Part shown: piece after piece, positions 15,918 to 25,124 of the stretch
Layout: each line of letters opens with the position of its first letter
Numbering within the stretch: position 1 is the first letter of the stretch
Source: UBA10365 sp041441915
GTDB taxonomy: Bacteria > Pseudomonadota > Alphaproteobacteria > Rhodobacterales > Rhodobacteraceae
Direction of reading: 5' to 3'
Length of the DNA stretch: 64,000 nucleotides
NCBI GenBank assembly: GCA_041441915.1
Contig: JASDRS010000010.1
Location: forward strand, 1-64,000
Translations under genes and position numbers: made by a program
Notes under the pieces: model-generated
The model's database searches: none
What the model was told of the DNA's origin: nothing
What the model saw: only the letters and a program-made list of their open reading frames with translations

Positions 15918-17522
15918 CTACGCAATGACATTGATAAGAGACTGTCCATCCGTTTGCGTTTTGGCCCCATTCATTTCAATTTGTGAATTTTGGTTTACAG
16001 TATTTTTGCTCTTGGCGGTAGAGCCTTTTCCATTAGGTGCTTGGCGATTATTTTGCCCGTCGGCCATCTGACTTTGACCTCCCACAAATGCACTCAAACT
16101 GGCTAACTTAAAGCCCTGTTCCTGCATAAGCTGCGAAAGATCGCCCCTGCCAGCACTCAGTAAATGGGCGGCCGCCTGGGTTTCTGTTTTAATGCCAACC
16201 GAAGTTGTCTCAGTGCCGATTTCGAGCCGAATATGTAAAACGCCTAAGTTTTTAGGCCGCAGCGATAGCTCTAGCCCCAATTTTCCCTCAGAACGTAAAC
16301 TGTCCACTTTTGATACCAATCGCGCACCCCATTCAGTGCGTCTTGTGTCAAGCGATTGCAGTACGTGGTCGAACGCCGTGCCAGCAGTCCCGCTTGAGGC
16401 ATTGTTCAGCGCAGTTGTTGGTGCACTGGCATGGGGCTGAGGCGCCGCGCCACTACTCTGTCCAATTCCCTGGCCACCTGCGGTTAAGTTGCTTGTTAGA
16501 ACACTGATTTTTTTGCTCGCATTGGCATCTTGTAGTTGTATATCTTTGCTTGCCTCAACGTCGAATTCGACTGAGATGGGCGGCCCACCTTGTTCTTTTG
16601 TAAGTGAAAACCCACCTTTATTGACGCTTTCCAAAGGGGAAAGGGCGTCGCCCAATGACGCAACTTTTGTTTGATGTTCGACTTGCCAGGGGGTGCTATT
16701 TTTTAAGGTTTCAAGGACTTGCGCCGCCATTTGTGGGGGCAGAGCCACTGGTTTTGACGCAGGTGGAGTGAGAATTTCAGAGGGGCCATGGCTATTTTTT
16801 GCTGCTGCTGAAGAACTTATTGCCTTCACTAGTGTTGGGGCGATCTTGTCTGATTGGATCTTGGTTAATTCAATATCTTTTGTATTCTTTGCAAAAATTT
16901 TACTTAACTGGCGCTCACTTTCCGTAAGCGTAATTGCTTTAAAGGTGGAGAGGTCTTTTTGGGGTAAAAGTAGATCCGCGCTGGTGGTTTTTGGCGGAGT
17001 TGAACTCCCAGCATCAATGAGCGATGGTGCAGGCTCTACAATTGGGGCCAAATCGGGTAGGATCACAACGGCCGCATCAACAGCCAAGAGGTCGGCTTCA
17101 ATCTGTTCGGGCTTTATGAATTCTGGTTCACTAAACTTAGGCATTTCAAATAANNNNNNNNNNNNNNNNNNNNNNNNNNNNNNNNNNNNNNNNNNNNNNN
17201 NNNNNNNNNNNNNNNNNNNNNNNNNNNNNNNNNNNNNNNNNNNNNNNNNNNNNAATTCTGGTTCACTAAACTTAGGCATTTCAAATAAAGGGCCAATTTC
17301 GTCTGTTTCATAAACCAGTTGTGCTGCGGGGGGCACGGCTTCGGATCCGCTTTTCTGATCGATATTTTGGCCTTCATTAGTTTTTTTAACGTCACTGTCC
17401 ACGGTCGCACCAAAAAGGTCGTCGAATGGCAAAGCATTTTTGGTCGCGGCCCCTGAGGCGCGTTTGGCCCCCTGGCCGATTTCGGAATTATGTGTTTCGA
17501 ATTTGTGGTCGATCTTTGTCAT
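15918..17522 (-). CDS. fliK: Flagellar hook-length control protein FliK (interrupted by an assembly gap)
   Basis: At least 500 residues, with true length unknown because 100 Ns (17154-17253) lie in the N-terminal third. The middle is Ser/Pro/Ala-rich and unstructured-looking, as in FliK. The C-terminal Flg_hook domain is clear (LGLELSLRPKNLGVLHIRLE, then a helical AAHLLSAGRGDLSQLMQEQGF). This domain triggers the FlhB switch when the hook is complete. The frame stays open on both sides of the gap. First gene of the fliKLMN unit, behind its own sigma-54 promoter. Confidence 0.9.
   Translation of the reverse strand: MTKIDHKFETHNSEIGQGAKRASGAATKNALPFDDLFGATVDSDVKKTNEGQNIDQKSGSEAVPPAAQLVYETDEIGPLFEMPKFSEPEXXXXXXXXXXXXXXXXXXXXXXXXXXXXXXXXXXLFEMPKFSEPEFIKPEQIEADLLAVDAAVVILPDLAPIVEPAPSLIDAGSSTPPKTTSADLLLPQKDLSTFKAITLTESERQLSKIFAKNTKDIELTKIQSDKIAPTLVKAISSSAAAKNSHGPSEILTPPASKPVALPPQMAAQVLETLKNSTPWQVEHQTKVASLGDALSPLESVNKGGFSLTKEQGGPPISVEFDVEASKDIQLQDANASKKISVLTSNLTAGGQGIGQSSGAAPQPHASAPTTALNNASSGTAGTAFDHVLQSLDTRRTEWGARLVSKVDSLRSEGKLGLELSLRPKNLGVLHIRLEIGTETTSVGIKTETQAAAHLLSAGRGDLSQLMQEQGFKLASLSAFVGGQSQMADGQNNRQAPNGKGSTAKSKNTVNQNSQIEMNGAKTQTDGQSLINVIA
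17119..17288. repeat. 35-bp direct repeat flanking a 100-N scaffold gap in fliK
   Basis: The 35 bases at 17119-17153 are repeated exactly at 17254-17288, with exactly 100 Ns between. In the FliK frame each copy encodes LFEMPKFSEPEF. Identical contig ends at a gap usually mean either an unresolved tandem repeat or two contigs that overlap by this stretch and were wrongly padded. The N count is a placeholder, so the FliK length here should not be trusted. Confidence 0.95.
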
Positions 17523-17566
17523 TTCATTTCCTGTTGGCGATGAACATCAAAGCCCAACGAATTTAC

Positions 17567-17582
17567 TGCAAAAACAGTGCCA
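17567..17582 (-). promoter_or_regulatory. Sigma-54 promoter for fliKLMN
   Basis: TGGCAC-TGTTT-TTGCA on the minus strand is a perfect -24/-12 element in the 62-bp gap between fliJ and fliK, ending 2 bp short of the fliJ stop. The predicted start point is about 35 bp upstream of the fliK ATG at 17522. Confidence 0.87.
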
Positions 17583-17584
17583 AC

Positions 17585-18007
17585 TTAGCGGCGCAATTTA
17601 CCCAGCTGTGGTGGCAGCAAAGCATCATTGGCGACTTGAACCTGCTCTTGATGGGCGCGCTTTTCCACAATGATGCGATCTTTAAGTAGGGTTTCACGTG
17701 TTTGATGGGAAGCTAAAAGCTTTTGGGCCGCGCTTATTTCCGTTTGCAAAAAATCCATTCTATTCTTGGTTAAATCACGCTGCTCGGCTAATTGTCCGCT
17801 CAATCGCGCTGTGTTCCCAAGCATTTGTGGATGTAAAACAGTACCAGATTGCGGTTGATTTTCTGCGATCATCACGTTTAATTTGTGGCCCAATCCTTTA
17901 GTTTTGGTATGCTCACTATTCAAGTCTCCGAGCGCCAAGGCGCGCCGTTGAACCATAATTTTTTCTTTCTTGCGCATCAGTTCCATCAGGTGGGTTTTTT
18001 GGCTCAT
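17585..18007 (-). CDS. fliJ: Flagellar export chaperone/stalk protein FliJ
   Basis: 140 residues, almost entirely charged helix with coiled-coil heptads, as in FliJ, which sits in the FliI hexamer and couples it to FlhA. Primary sequence is poorly conserved in this family. The call rests on coiled-coil nature, size, and the 4-bp overlap with fliI (start 18007, fliI end 18004). Last gene of the fleT-fliEFGHIJ unit. Confidence 0.8.
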   Translation of the reverse strand: MSQKTHLMELMRKKEKIMVQRRALALGDLNSEHTKTKGLGHKLNVMIAENQPQSGTVLHPQMLGNTARLSGQLAEQRDLTKNRMDFLQTEISAAQKLLASHQTRETLLKDRIIVEKRAHQEQVQVANDALLPPQLGKLRR

Positions 18008-19332
18008 TTTGGCATCAGGGCGTAGAGTTTTTCTTGCGTTTGTGCGATGCTTTCAGGATTATCTGGAGCTTGCGAGATAAAGTCCGTCATCTGCGGCCAA
18101 AGCGATACGGCCAAATCAAGTTCGGGGTCTTGACCAGGGGAATACCCTCCCATCAACATCAGGTCTCGGTTGTCCATATAAATCGACACCAGCCGACGGA
18201 ATAAAAGCGCAGCGCGTTGTTGTAGCACGGGCGTGATGTCATTCATTACCCGCGAAACCGAAGCTGAAATGTCCACCGCAGGGTAAATGCCCAATTGGGT
18301 TTGCTTGCGTGACAATACAATATGCCCATCCAAAATAGCGCGCGCCGTGTCAACCACGGGGTCAGTGGTCGTGTCGTCGCCATCTGCCAATACAGTGTAG
18401 ATAGATGTTATCGTGCCTTCATGCGGCAGGCCAGTACCCGAGCGTTCGATTAAGTTCGGGATCATCGATACGACTGATGGTGGATAGCCCTTGGCCGTGG
18501 GTTGCTCGCCCAAGGCTAAGCCAATTTCTCGCCTCGCATGGGCTACGCGGGTTAAACTGTCCATGATCAGCAGAACGTGTTTGCCTTTGGATCGAAAATA
18601 TTCGGCAATAGCCGTAGCCCGATTGGCACCGCGAATACGCAGAAGTGGCGAGCGGTCCGCAGGCACGGCTACCACGCAGATTTTGGGCTTAGCCGCCCCA
18701 TGCATAACCTGATCAACAAAGGCACCCACTTCGCGCCCCCTCTCGCCGATCAGGCCAACCACAATCACCTCAGCTTCAGTAAATTGGGTTATCATCGATA
18801 AGAGCACTGATTTTCCAACTCCCGAACCTGCAACAATCCCAACCCTTTGCCCGCGTCCAATGGTCATCAAAGCGTTAACAACCCGCACCCCAACATCTAA
18901 CGGCGTGTCGACTAGTGCCCGGCTTAATGGGTTCACAGTATGGCCCATAAGGGGCCAGATATCGGTCAAGCCAAGGGGGCCAAACTCGTCAAGCGGCAGG
19001 CCCTGGGCGTCGATCACGCGGCCCAAAAGACCGCTCCCCACTTCGACCATGCGGCCCGTATCAATAGATTCAACCCAAGCCCCAACTTCAATGCGCGCAC
19101 CAAATTCATAAATAAATAAAAGATTTCGGCCTTCGCGGAAGCCAATCACCTCGGCTTCGACGCTCTTGTCTTGTTCGCCGTGCACCTTGCATATAGCGCC
19201 GACTGAAACGGGGAAGCCGTCGCATTCGATAATCTGGCCGTCAAAGCGTGTGACCCGCCCCTGCGCTCGCAGAAAATTGCGTTTTGGCAAGTTTTCAATT
19301 GCTTCAAGCACAGAGCCAACGAGGGCGTTCAT
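18004..19332 (-). CDS. fliI: Flagellum-specific ATPase FliI
   Basis: 442 residues. F1-beta-like ATPase of the flagellar export system. The Walker A loop GSGVGKSVLL is near residue 170 and Walker B (HVLLIMDSLTR) near residue 255. Also visible are GERGREV and the DPVVDTARAILDGHIVLSR stretch characteristic of FliI/SctN. Overlaps fliH by 4 bp and fliJ by 4 bp. Confidence 0.97.
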   Translation of the reverse strand: MNALVGSVLEAIENLPKRNFLRAQGRVTRFDGQIIECDGFPVSVGAICKVHGEQDKSVEAEVIGFREGRNLLFIYEFGARIEVGAWVESIDTGRMVEVGSGLLGRVIDAQGLPLDEFGPLGLTDIWPLMGHTVNPLSRALVDTPLDVGVRVVNALMTIGRGQRVGIVAGSGVGKSVLLSMITQFTEAEVIVVGLIGERGREVGAFVDQVMHGAAKPKICVVAVPADRSPLLRIRGANRATAIAEYFRSKGKHVLLIMDSLTRVAHARREIGLALGEQPTAKGYPPSVVSMIPNLIERSGTGLPHEGTITSIYTVLADGDDTTTDPVVDTARAILDGHIVLSRKQTQLGIYPAVDISASVSRVMNDITPVLQQRAALLFRRLVSIYMDNRDLMLMGGYSPGQDPELDLAVSLWPQMTDFISQAPDNPESIAQTQEKLYALMPK

Positions 19333-20354
19333 TCTGAAGTATCCTGATCAAAAAATGGATCTTCTTTGGGCGAAACTTGTGGAACAGGATCTGAAACCGC
19401 CAATGTTTTTTGCGGTTCTGAAGGATATTCGTCGGGGGGCTGACTTTCGAGTTCATTCGGGATAGGCCCCAAAATATCTGCCAAACGCACACCGCCAAGC
19501 GACAGGTCGACATCGCCGCGGGCCAGGTCTGGATTAGCCAAAAGTCGTGCCTGCGACATTATTTCTGACCCCGTGATCAGGGGGCCAATGGCCGCCAAAT
19601 CGGCAGGGTGCAAACGCAAAATTGGTCTTGTCGCAATAGACTGAACTCGGTCTGCCATCATTTCAATGCGGCGCAAGAAGCTGGCTGGAACTGCATCGAT
19701 TTGTGATCCTGCACGCACCGAAGCCATCGCCAAAAGCGTTTGCTCCATCGCGTGCCGCAACTCAGTCGCAGCCTCAAGTGGTGGCGTTATAAAGGCCTTA
19801 CCCGCGGCTTCCATTACTACCAAGGCTTTGGCCATTTCCTGTTCAACATTGCTTGAAACGCTGTCGATGCCAGCTTGAAAGCCCTTTTCATAGGCAAGCT
19901 TCTCGGCAGCTTCGAGCAGGAGGGCGCCCTTGTCTTCGGCAGCTTTAGTGGCGCGCTCTTCCGCCGCGTTAATTTCTGCAGCAACTAGGGCCGCGTCAAT
20001 CACGGGTTCGATTTCAGCTTCTGGATCGACTGGGTGGTCGCTGGGATTATCGGATGATCCTGCGCTTGAATCTTGCACTTCCATGTTGAGTGCTTCTGTG
20101 TCTGAAATGTCAGACTCAAGCGTAGTTTTTTCAAAATTTTCTGCCACTGTTGCAGTGGGCAGTGGCTTTGCTGCACGGGCGATTTCAACCAGATTATGCT
20201 TACGAAAGGATACATCTTTTGGCCGGCCATAGGCTGCTACTGGCTGATAACTGGCCTTACTGGCCGCTTGGATGAGGCTCGAAATCTCGGTGTCTCCCAG
20301 GGGCGCTTGCTGGTTGGCTAGCTTTTCGGGTTCTATGGGGTGCACTTTATCCAT
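19329..20354 (-). CDS. fliH: Flagellar assembly protein FliH
   Basis: 341 residues, longer than the 230-240 of enterics because of a 120-residue acidic, disordered N-terminus. A long Ala/Glu helix follows (AAEINAAEERATKAAEDKG), with a GFQAGID repeat-like segment. The C-terminal domain shows HPADLAAIGPL and DLARGDVDLSLGGVRLAD, matching the FliH/VATPase-E fold that holds FliI at the C-ring. The start shares one base with the fliG stop. Confidence 0.9.
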   Translation of the reverse strand: MDKVHPIEPEKLANQQAPLGDTEISSLIQAASKASYQPVAAYGRPKDVSFRKHNLVEIARAAKPLPTATVAENFEKTTLESDISDTEALNMEVQDSSAGSSDNPSDHPVDPEAEIEPVIDAALVAAEINAAEERATKAAEDKGALLLEAAEKLAYEKGFQAGIDSVSSNVEQEMAKALVVMEAAGKAFITPPLEAATELRHAMEQTLLAMASVRAGSQIDAVPASFLRRIEMMADRVQSIATRPILRLHPADLAAIGPLITGSEIMSQARLLANPDLARGDVDLSLGGVRLADILGPIPNELESQPPDEYPSEPQKTLAVSDPVPQVSPKEDPFFDQDTSE

Positions 20355-21394
20355 CAGACCATTTCATCCCCACCGCGACCTGCCAGAACGATTGTGCCGT
20401 CGTCAGACATTCTACGTGCAACGTTAATGATTTGTTTTTGCGCTTCTTGAACTTCGGTCAGACGTACGGGGCCTAGGGCTTCCATTTCGTCTTTAATATT
20501 AGCCGCGGCTCGAGTGGACATACAGCTAAAGAGTTTATCGGCCAGAGCCTTATCGGAGCCTTTTAGAGCAAGAACTAAAACCTCAGTTTCAATCGAGCGT
20601 AACAGCGTTTGCAATGAGCGCTCGTCAGATTGGACTAAGCTGTCAAAGACAAACATACTGTCTTGAATGGCCTGCATAAGCTCTTTGCTTTCTTTACGGA
20701 TCTCTTTCATGATCCGCTGCTCCATTACAGTTTTTGTGAAGTTCATAATCTTAGCAGCCGCTTTTACGCCGCCGATTTGGCTTGCTCTCAGGGATGTATT
20801 GGCTTGGAATTTTTCTTGCATCACGCGTTCGAGTTCGCGTACGGCTTCAGGTTGCACGGTTTCAAGGGTGGCAATCCGGCGCACAACTTCGGGCTGCATT
20901 TCCTCTGGCAGAAGGCCTAAAACATCAGCAGCCAAATCATATTCAAGGTATGATATAATCAGCGCCACAATCTGAGGGTGCTCATCCAAAATCAGTTCTG
21001 AAATAGCGCGTGCGTCCATCCAGTCAAGAATTTCGATTGGCCGTTCACTTGAGGTGGGTGTGATGCGGCTCATAACAGATTGGGCTTTGTCATTGCCCAA
21101 GGCTTTGGTCAAAACATTACGAATATAATTACCTGCCCCCAAACCAAGGCCAGTTTGTTTTTTGATAACGGCCAAAAATTCATCAAGTACCGCGTTAACT
21201 GTATCTTGGTCGACGCCTGCAACAGAATACATGGCCGTGCCGAGATGTTGTACTTCGCGGGGAGAGAGGTGTTTCAAAATCTCTGCCGCTTCATCCTCGC
21301 CTAAAAGCATCATCAAGATCGCAGATTTCTGCGTTCCTGTTAGTTTTTCGAGCTCGGGGACATCCCCATCTTGATTTACTATTGCCTCGGCCAT
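20354..21394 (-). CDS. fliG: Flagellar motor switch protein FliG
   Basis: 346 residues, standard. The N-terminal FliF-binding domain (LTGTQKSAILMMLLGEDEAA), middle domain (ERPIEILDWMDARAISELI then EHPQIVALIISYLE) and C-terminal torque domain (MFVFDSLVQSDERSLQTLLR) are all visible. Charged residues of the torque helix follow in order. Lies 35 bp after fliF. Part of the fleT-fliEFGHIJ unit. Confidence 0.97.
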   Translation of the reverse strand: MAEAIVNQDGDVPELEKLTGTQKSAILMMLLGEDEAAEILKHLSPREVQHLGTAMYSVAGVDQDTVNAVLDEFLAVIKKQTGLGLGAGNYIRNVLTKALGNDKAQSVMSRITPTSSERPIEILDWMDARAISELILDEHPQIVALIISYLEYDLAADVLGLLPEEMQPEVVRRIATLETVQPEAVRELERVMQEKFQANTSLRASQIGGVKAAAKIMNFTKTVMEQRIMKEIRKESKELMQAIQDSMFVFDSLVQSDERSLQTLLRSIETEVLVLALKGSDKALADKLFSCMSTRAAANIKDEMEALGPVRLTEVQEAQKQIINVARRMSDDGTIVLAGRGGDEMV

Positions 21395-21429
21395 GGTTTA
21401 CTCCTGATAGCGGTAGTTGGTTAACGGCG

Positions 21430-23172
21430 TTAACCAACTACCCCCATATCCTTTCTAATCATTTCTTTGAACACGTTAGACACGCGGCCTGCTTCGTCGC
21501 CCACTATCATGCGGATAAGTGCAACCTTGTCATCATAGGTGTTGGCTGTATCAAGCATCTCCATCGAAATGTTAGATTTTTTGGGTTTAAGTTTGGCTTT
21601 GATATCTTCAAGCGTCTCGCCTTCGCCAACTTCGATGGATTCAAGGGCGGTGGCCTCGTCATCTGAAAGGCCACCCCGGGCCACCATCTCGTTGCCTGAA
21701 GGCACCAAGACCCGGTTCAGCAAGGGGCGCACAACACCAAGTGTGATAACAGCCAACAGCAAAATCATAGTCCCCTGCTTAGCAATATTTTCTACCCAGG
21801 GCTGTTCATGCCAATTTTCGATTATGCCTTCGACGCGATTAACGAAGGGACGCGAGGTCACTGTTAACGTGTCGCCGCGTTCGGCATCCATGCCAAGGGC
21901 GCTGCTGACCAGTTGTTCGATTTCAGCCATCAATTCAGGGGTCATAACTTCTGGAACTTCCAAACCCGTAGCGGGGTCTAGGTTCGTGTTTTCGCGCAGC
22001 AATACTGCCGCATCAATTCGTATGATCCGATTACTTGGATTTTGCGTCGTCGCCACACGGCGGCTGACTTCATAGTTTTTAAGTTCGCTCGTGGTTTCTG
22101 AGGCAACGGATGGGGTCGCCGTGGACAAGCCGTTTTCATTCATTTCTGTGGTAGCGACAAGTTCGGCCTGATCTGGTGGTTGGTTCGCCGTTGTTCCTGG
22201 GATACCCCGAGCTTGGTCCTTGCTTGTTGTGTCTCGGGATCTTTGCTCGGACCGCAGGGCGTTTCCGTCGGGGTCAACCCGTTCTTCGGTAAATTCGCTG
22301 CGTGTAAAATCGATGTCGATATTCACCTGAGCATTGACATTTCCGGCCCCTACCAGGGGCGAGACCAGGCTTTCAATGCGCGAGCGGTAAATATTTTCCA
22401 GCCGCATACGATATTGGAATTGATTATCTGTGGTGATTGATGAAGGGTCGTCTATCGCTTTTGATAGCATCCGGCCCATTTGGTCTACCACGGTCACATC
22501 TTCTTTCGACATGCCTGAGATCGAGGCTGATATCAAATTCACAATAGCCTCGACTTGGCTTTCATCAAGTGAGCGTCCGCCCATCAATTGTACAAACACT
22601 GAAGCGCTTGGCGTGGCCTGATTGCGCACGAATACCGTGCGCTGAGGAATAGCCAAGTGGACGCGCGCCGATTTAATGGCCTTAATTTCCATGATTGAGC
22701 GCGCAAGTTCGATCTCTTGGCTTTGCTTGAGACGCATCATTTCGACTGAGCGTGAAGTTCCCATGGGAATATCGCTCAGTGCATCGTAACCATCGGTTAC
22801 AGTGCTTGGCAGGCCCAAGGCGGCCATTTTCATACGCGATGAATGCAAATCCGCCACGGGCACCAGTATATCACCAGTTGCAGGGTCGAGCACAACGTCT
22901 ACGCCGTTGTTTGTCAGCGCGTCAACTATTTGGGCCTTTTCGGCTTCGGGCAGCGCGGCGTAAAGCGTTGTGCGGGTGGGTTGCTGCATCAATGCAAAGA
23001 ACAATAACCCGATCACACCTGACAATACTGCCACCATCATAGGCAGGGCACGTTTTACGCTGGGTTGCGCTGTATAGCGACGGAAACTTGACAAAACATT
23101 ACCAGAACTGGGGGTTAAGGCACCGCCAGATGTTTCTACATTCACTGCATTTGCCATAGGTGCTCTCGCCAT
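21430..23172 (-). CDS. fliF: Flagellar MS-ring protein FliF
   Basis: 580 residues. Two membrane segments are seen, at about residues 42-62 (MMVAVLSGVIGLLFFALM) and 460-485 (GTMILLLAVITLGVVRPLL). Between them are the ring-building motifs, including TTLYAALPEAEKAQIVDAL and HLAIPQRTVFVRNQATPSA. The cytoplasmic C-terminus for FliG binding ends in MIRKDMGVV. It nucleates basal-body assembly. Lies 42 bp after fliE. Confidence 0.97.
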   Translation of the reverse strand: MARAPMANAVNVETSGGALTPSSGNVLSSFRRYTAQPSVKRALPMMVAVLSGVIGLLFFALMQQPTRTTLYAALPEAEKAQIVDALTNNGVDVVLDPATGDILVPVADLHSSRMKMAALGLPSTVTDGYDALSDIPMGTSRSVEMMRLKQSQEIELARSIMEIKAIKSARVHLAIPQRTVFVRNQATPSASVFVQLMGGRSLDESQVEAIVNLISASISGMSKEDVTVVDQMGRMLSKAIDDPSSITTDNQFQYRMRLENIYRSRIESLVSPLVGAGNVNAQVNIDIDFTRSEFTEERVDPDGNALRSEQRSRDTTSKDQARGIPGTTANQPPDQAELVATTEMNENGLSTATPSVASETTSELKNYEVSRRVATTQNPSNRIIRIDAAVLLRENTNLDPATGLEVPEVMTPELMAEIEQLVSSALGMDAERGDTLTVTSRPFVNRVEGIIENWHEQPWVENIAKQGTMILLLAVITLGVVRPLLNRVLVPSGNEMVARGGLSDDEATALESIEVGEGETLEDIKAKLKPKKSNISMEMLDTANTYDDKVALIRMIVGDEAGRVSNVFKEMIRKDMGVVG

Positions 23173-23214
23173 TTTAGTCTCTTTATGTTTAAAGGATGTT
23201 CATCGCTTGCGCGA

Positions 23215-23532
23215 TTAAACAGGCATATTCATGATGTCTTTATAGGCACTTAGCGCTTTGTTGCGCATACTCAGGGTCAATTGAAATCCAAGTGAAGACA
23301 CTTGTTGACTGACCATGACCTTGGATAGATCTTGTTCAAGGCCAAGCTCGTAATTCTGTGCCAATGTTTTGGCTTCATTTTGCGAGTCGGCGACTGATTT
23401 CAACCCATCACCAATGCGGTCAGAAAAGCTGGCGACGGGCGCTTGACTCGGAGCCATTTTAGCATGTGCACGGTTAAGTACTGCATTTGCGGCATTATCG
23501 ACTTGAAAGCGTAGCCCTGAAATTTGTGTCAT
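23215..23532 (-). CDS. fliE: Flagellar hook-basal body adaptor FliE
   Basis: 105 residues, normal. Pattern matches FliE in the C-terminal half (KVMVSQQVSSLGFQLTLSMRNKALSAYKDIMNMPV seen at about residues 70-105). FliE connects the MS ring to the rod. It lies 15 bp downstream of the fleT stop and precedes fliF, as in C. sphaeroides. Confidence 0.95.
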   Translation of the reverse strand: MTQISGLRFQVDNAANAVLNRAHAKMAPSQAPVASFSDRIGDGLKSVADSQNEAKTLAQNYELGLEQDLSKVMVSQQVSSLGFQLTLSMRNKALSAYKDIMNMPV

Positions 23533-23547
23533 TTCAATAATCTCCTA

Positions 23548-24726
23548 TCAACCCGCGGCCAAAGCAAAATGCGAAGCCGTTAAAACGGGCGCAGAAGGTA
23601 GGGCGTGTGCTGAATTTATGTCTAGGATAATGTCGTCGGCGGTGATTTCTTCGACATGTAAAACCAGAGCGCGTTGGATCACATTTTCTAACTCGCGCAC
23701 ATTGCCTGGCCAATCATGTCCAGAGATTACATCCATAGCACCTTGGGAAAGCCAAGGCAGGTCGGTGTTTTGACCGCAATGTTTGCGCAATAAAGATGTC
23801 GCAATCGGAATAATGTCGGCGCGCCTTTCTGCCAAAGATTTTGTAGCCAAGGGAAACACATTTAAGCGGTAGTAAAGGTCTTCTCGGAAACGATGTTCCC
23901 GCACTTCACAAGTAATATCGCGGTTCGTCGTGGCAATTATGCGCACATCCACTTTAATTTCGGCTTGGGCACCTAGAGGCGTGACCGTTCGTTCTTGCAG
24001 AACGCGCAAAAGTTTTGATTGCAAGCCCATCGGCATTTCAGAAATTTCATCAAGCAGCAAAGTACCACCTTCTGCTGCGCGGAAAATACCCTTGTTTGTG
24101 ACTGATGCCCCCGTAAAAGCGCCCTTTTCGTGGCCAAAAAGCAAAGCTTCCAGCATGTTCTCAGGAATTGCCGCGCAGTTAATCGCAACAAAGGGGCCAG
24201 AAGAGCGGGCAGAGCGTTCGTGAATATAGCGCGCCAATACCTCTTTGCCGGTTCCTGTCGGGCCGTTTACAAATACTGTGACATCCGAATGGGCAACTCG
24301 ATTGGCAAGTTCCATCAATCTTGTGGTTTCAATATCCGCTGCAATCATATTCGACAAACCAGCACAGACCATGTCTGCCACCAACAAAAGCCCAAAATTT
24401 TCATGCGCCAGGTTGGAGTTAGTGGGCAAAATATCAACACGAACAATCTTCCCCCCCATTTCAGGATTGACAGAAAATTGCTTTGCGGTTGTGTCAACTA
24501 TTATAACTAAACGTGGCTTGAATGCGCGGGCCTTTTCCAGCAAGGCTTGCGCACCGCCAATTTGGGCTTCGTACTGCGTTGAATAAACCAGGGCTACGCC
24601 TTTGGCCGATGTGTCGTCTGGAACCAGGTCATTGGCATGGTGTGCCGTAACCTTTCGACGTGACACTAAGTCAGACAGCAACGCCGCCGCTTCAAAATAT
24701 TTGGTCTCGATCAATACATCGCTCAT
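23548..24726 (-). CDS. fleT: Sigma-54-dependent activator without DNA-binding domain (FleT-like)
   Basis: 392 residues. Residues 1-125 look like a degenerate receiver-type domain. The AAA+ domain is complete: Walker A GPTGTGKE near residue 155, the sigma-54 contact loop GAFTGA near residue 203, Walker B GGTLLLDE, and the WPGNVRELEN sensor II helix. Only about 40 residues follow the last motif, and they do not form the Fis-type HTH of this family. In C. sphaeroides, FleT likewise lacks an HTH and works with FleQ. No FleQ gene is visible in this window. AAGGAG precedes the ATG. It has its own sigma-54 promoter and heads fliEFGHIJ. Confidence 0.88.
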   Translation of the reverse strand: MSDVLIETKYFEAAALLSDLVSRRKVTAHHANDLVPDDTSAKGVALVYSTQYEAQIGGAQALLEKARAFKPRLVIIVDTTAKQFSVNPEMGGKIVRVDILPTNSNLAHENFGLLLVADMVCAGLSNMIAADIETTRLMELANRVAHSDVTVFVNGPTGTGKEVLARYIHERSARSSGPFVAINCAAIPENMLEALLFGHEKGAFTGASVTNKGIFRAAEGGTLLLDEISEMPMGLQSKLLRVLQERTVTPLGAQAEIKVDVRIIATTNRDITCEVREHRFREDLYYRLNVFPLATKSLAERRADIIPIATSLLRKHCGQNTDLPWLSQGAMDVISGHDWPGNVRELENVIQRALVLHVEEITADDIILDINSAHALPSAPVLTASHFALAAG

Positions 24727-24755
24727 TTTGCGATCTCCTTCGTTGCTAATGACAA

Positions 24756-24771
24756 AGCAAAGAGCGGGCCA
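24756..24771 (-). promoter_or_regulatory. Sigma-54 promoter for fleT-fliEFGHIJ
   Basis: TGGCCC-GCTCT-TTGCT on the minus strand differs from the -24/-12 consensus at one base. The predicted start is about 20 bp before the fleT ATG at 24726. It would let FleT/RpoN feed back on its own operon. Confidence 0.75.
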
Positions 24772-25124
24772 AACAAAAATAATTTGGTTAAATAATTTAG
24801 TAATGTATAAAATTAAAACTTAAAGTACTGATTATATATAATAATAAAAAAAATAGTTTAATTTATTTATTCAAAAAAATTTATTATAAATCGACTATTA
24901 CCCAAAATTATCCCTAATAATCACTCAAAAAATGGAAACGTCGGAACTTTGACATGCATATTTATATTGGGGCTTTGAAAGTAATAAGTCTTTATTTTAC
25001 TTATAAAGTAAACTTCTCTGTCTATAATTCAGAATGTGGCTGGACTAATTCTGATGATCCCTAAACAAATCGTACTTTTTGACGTTTATCTTTTTGTCGA
25101 GCAATTTGATGGCAGGAGATTAAA
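24772..25124. other. Very AT-rich divergent regulatory region between fleT and fliS
   Basis: About 350 bp without a gene. The part from 24780 to 24960 is extremely A/T-rich with many A- and T-tracts, likely bent DNA suited to enhancer looping at the fleT sigma-54 promoter. No -24/-12 match faces fliS, and no clear sigma-28 site was found. Confidence 0.5.
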
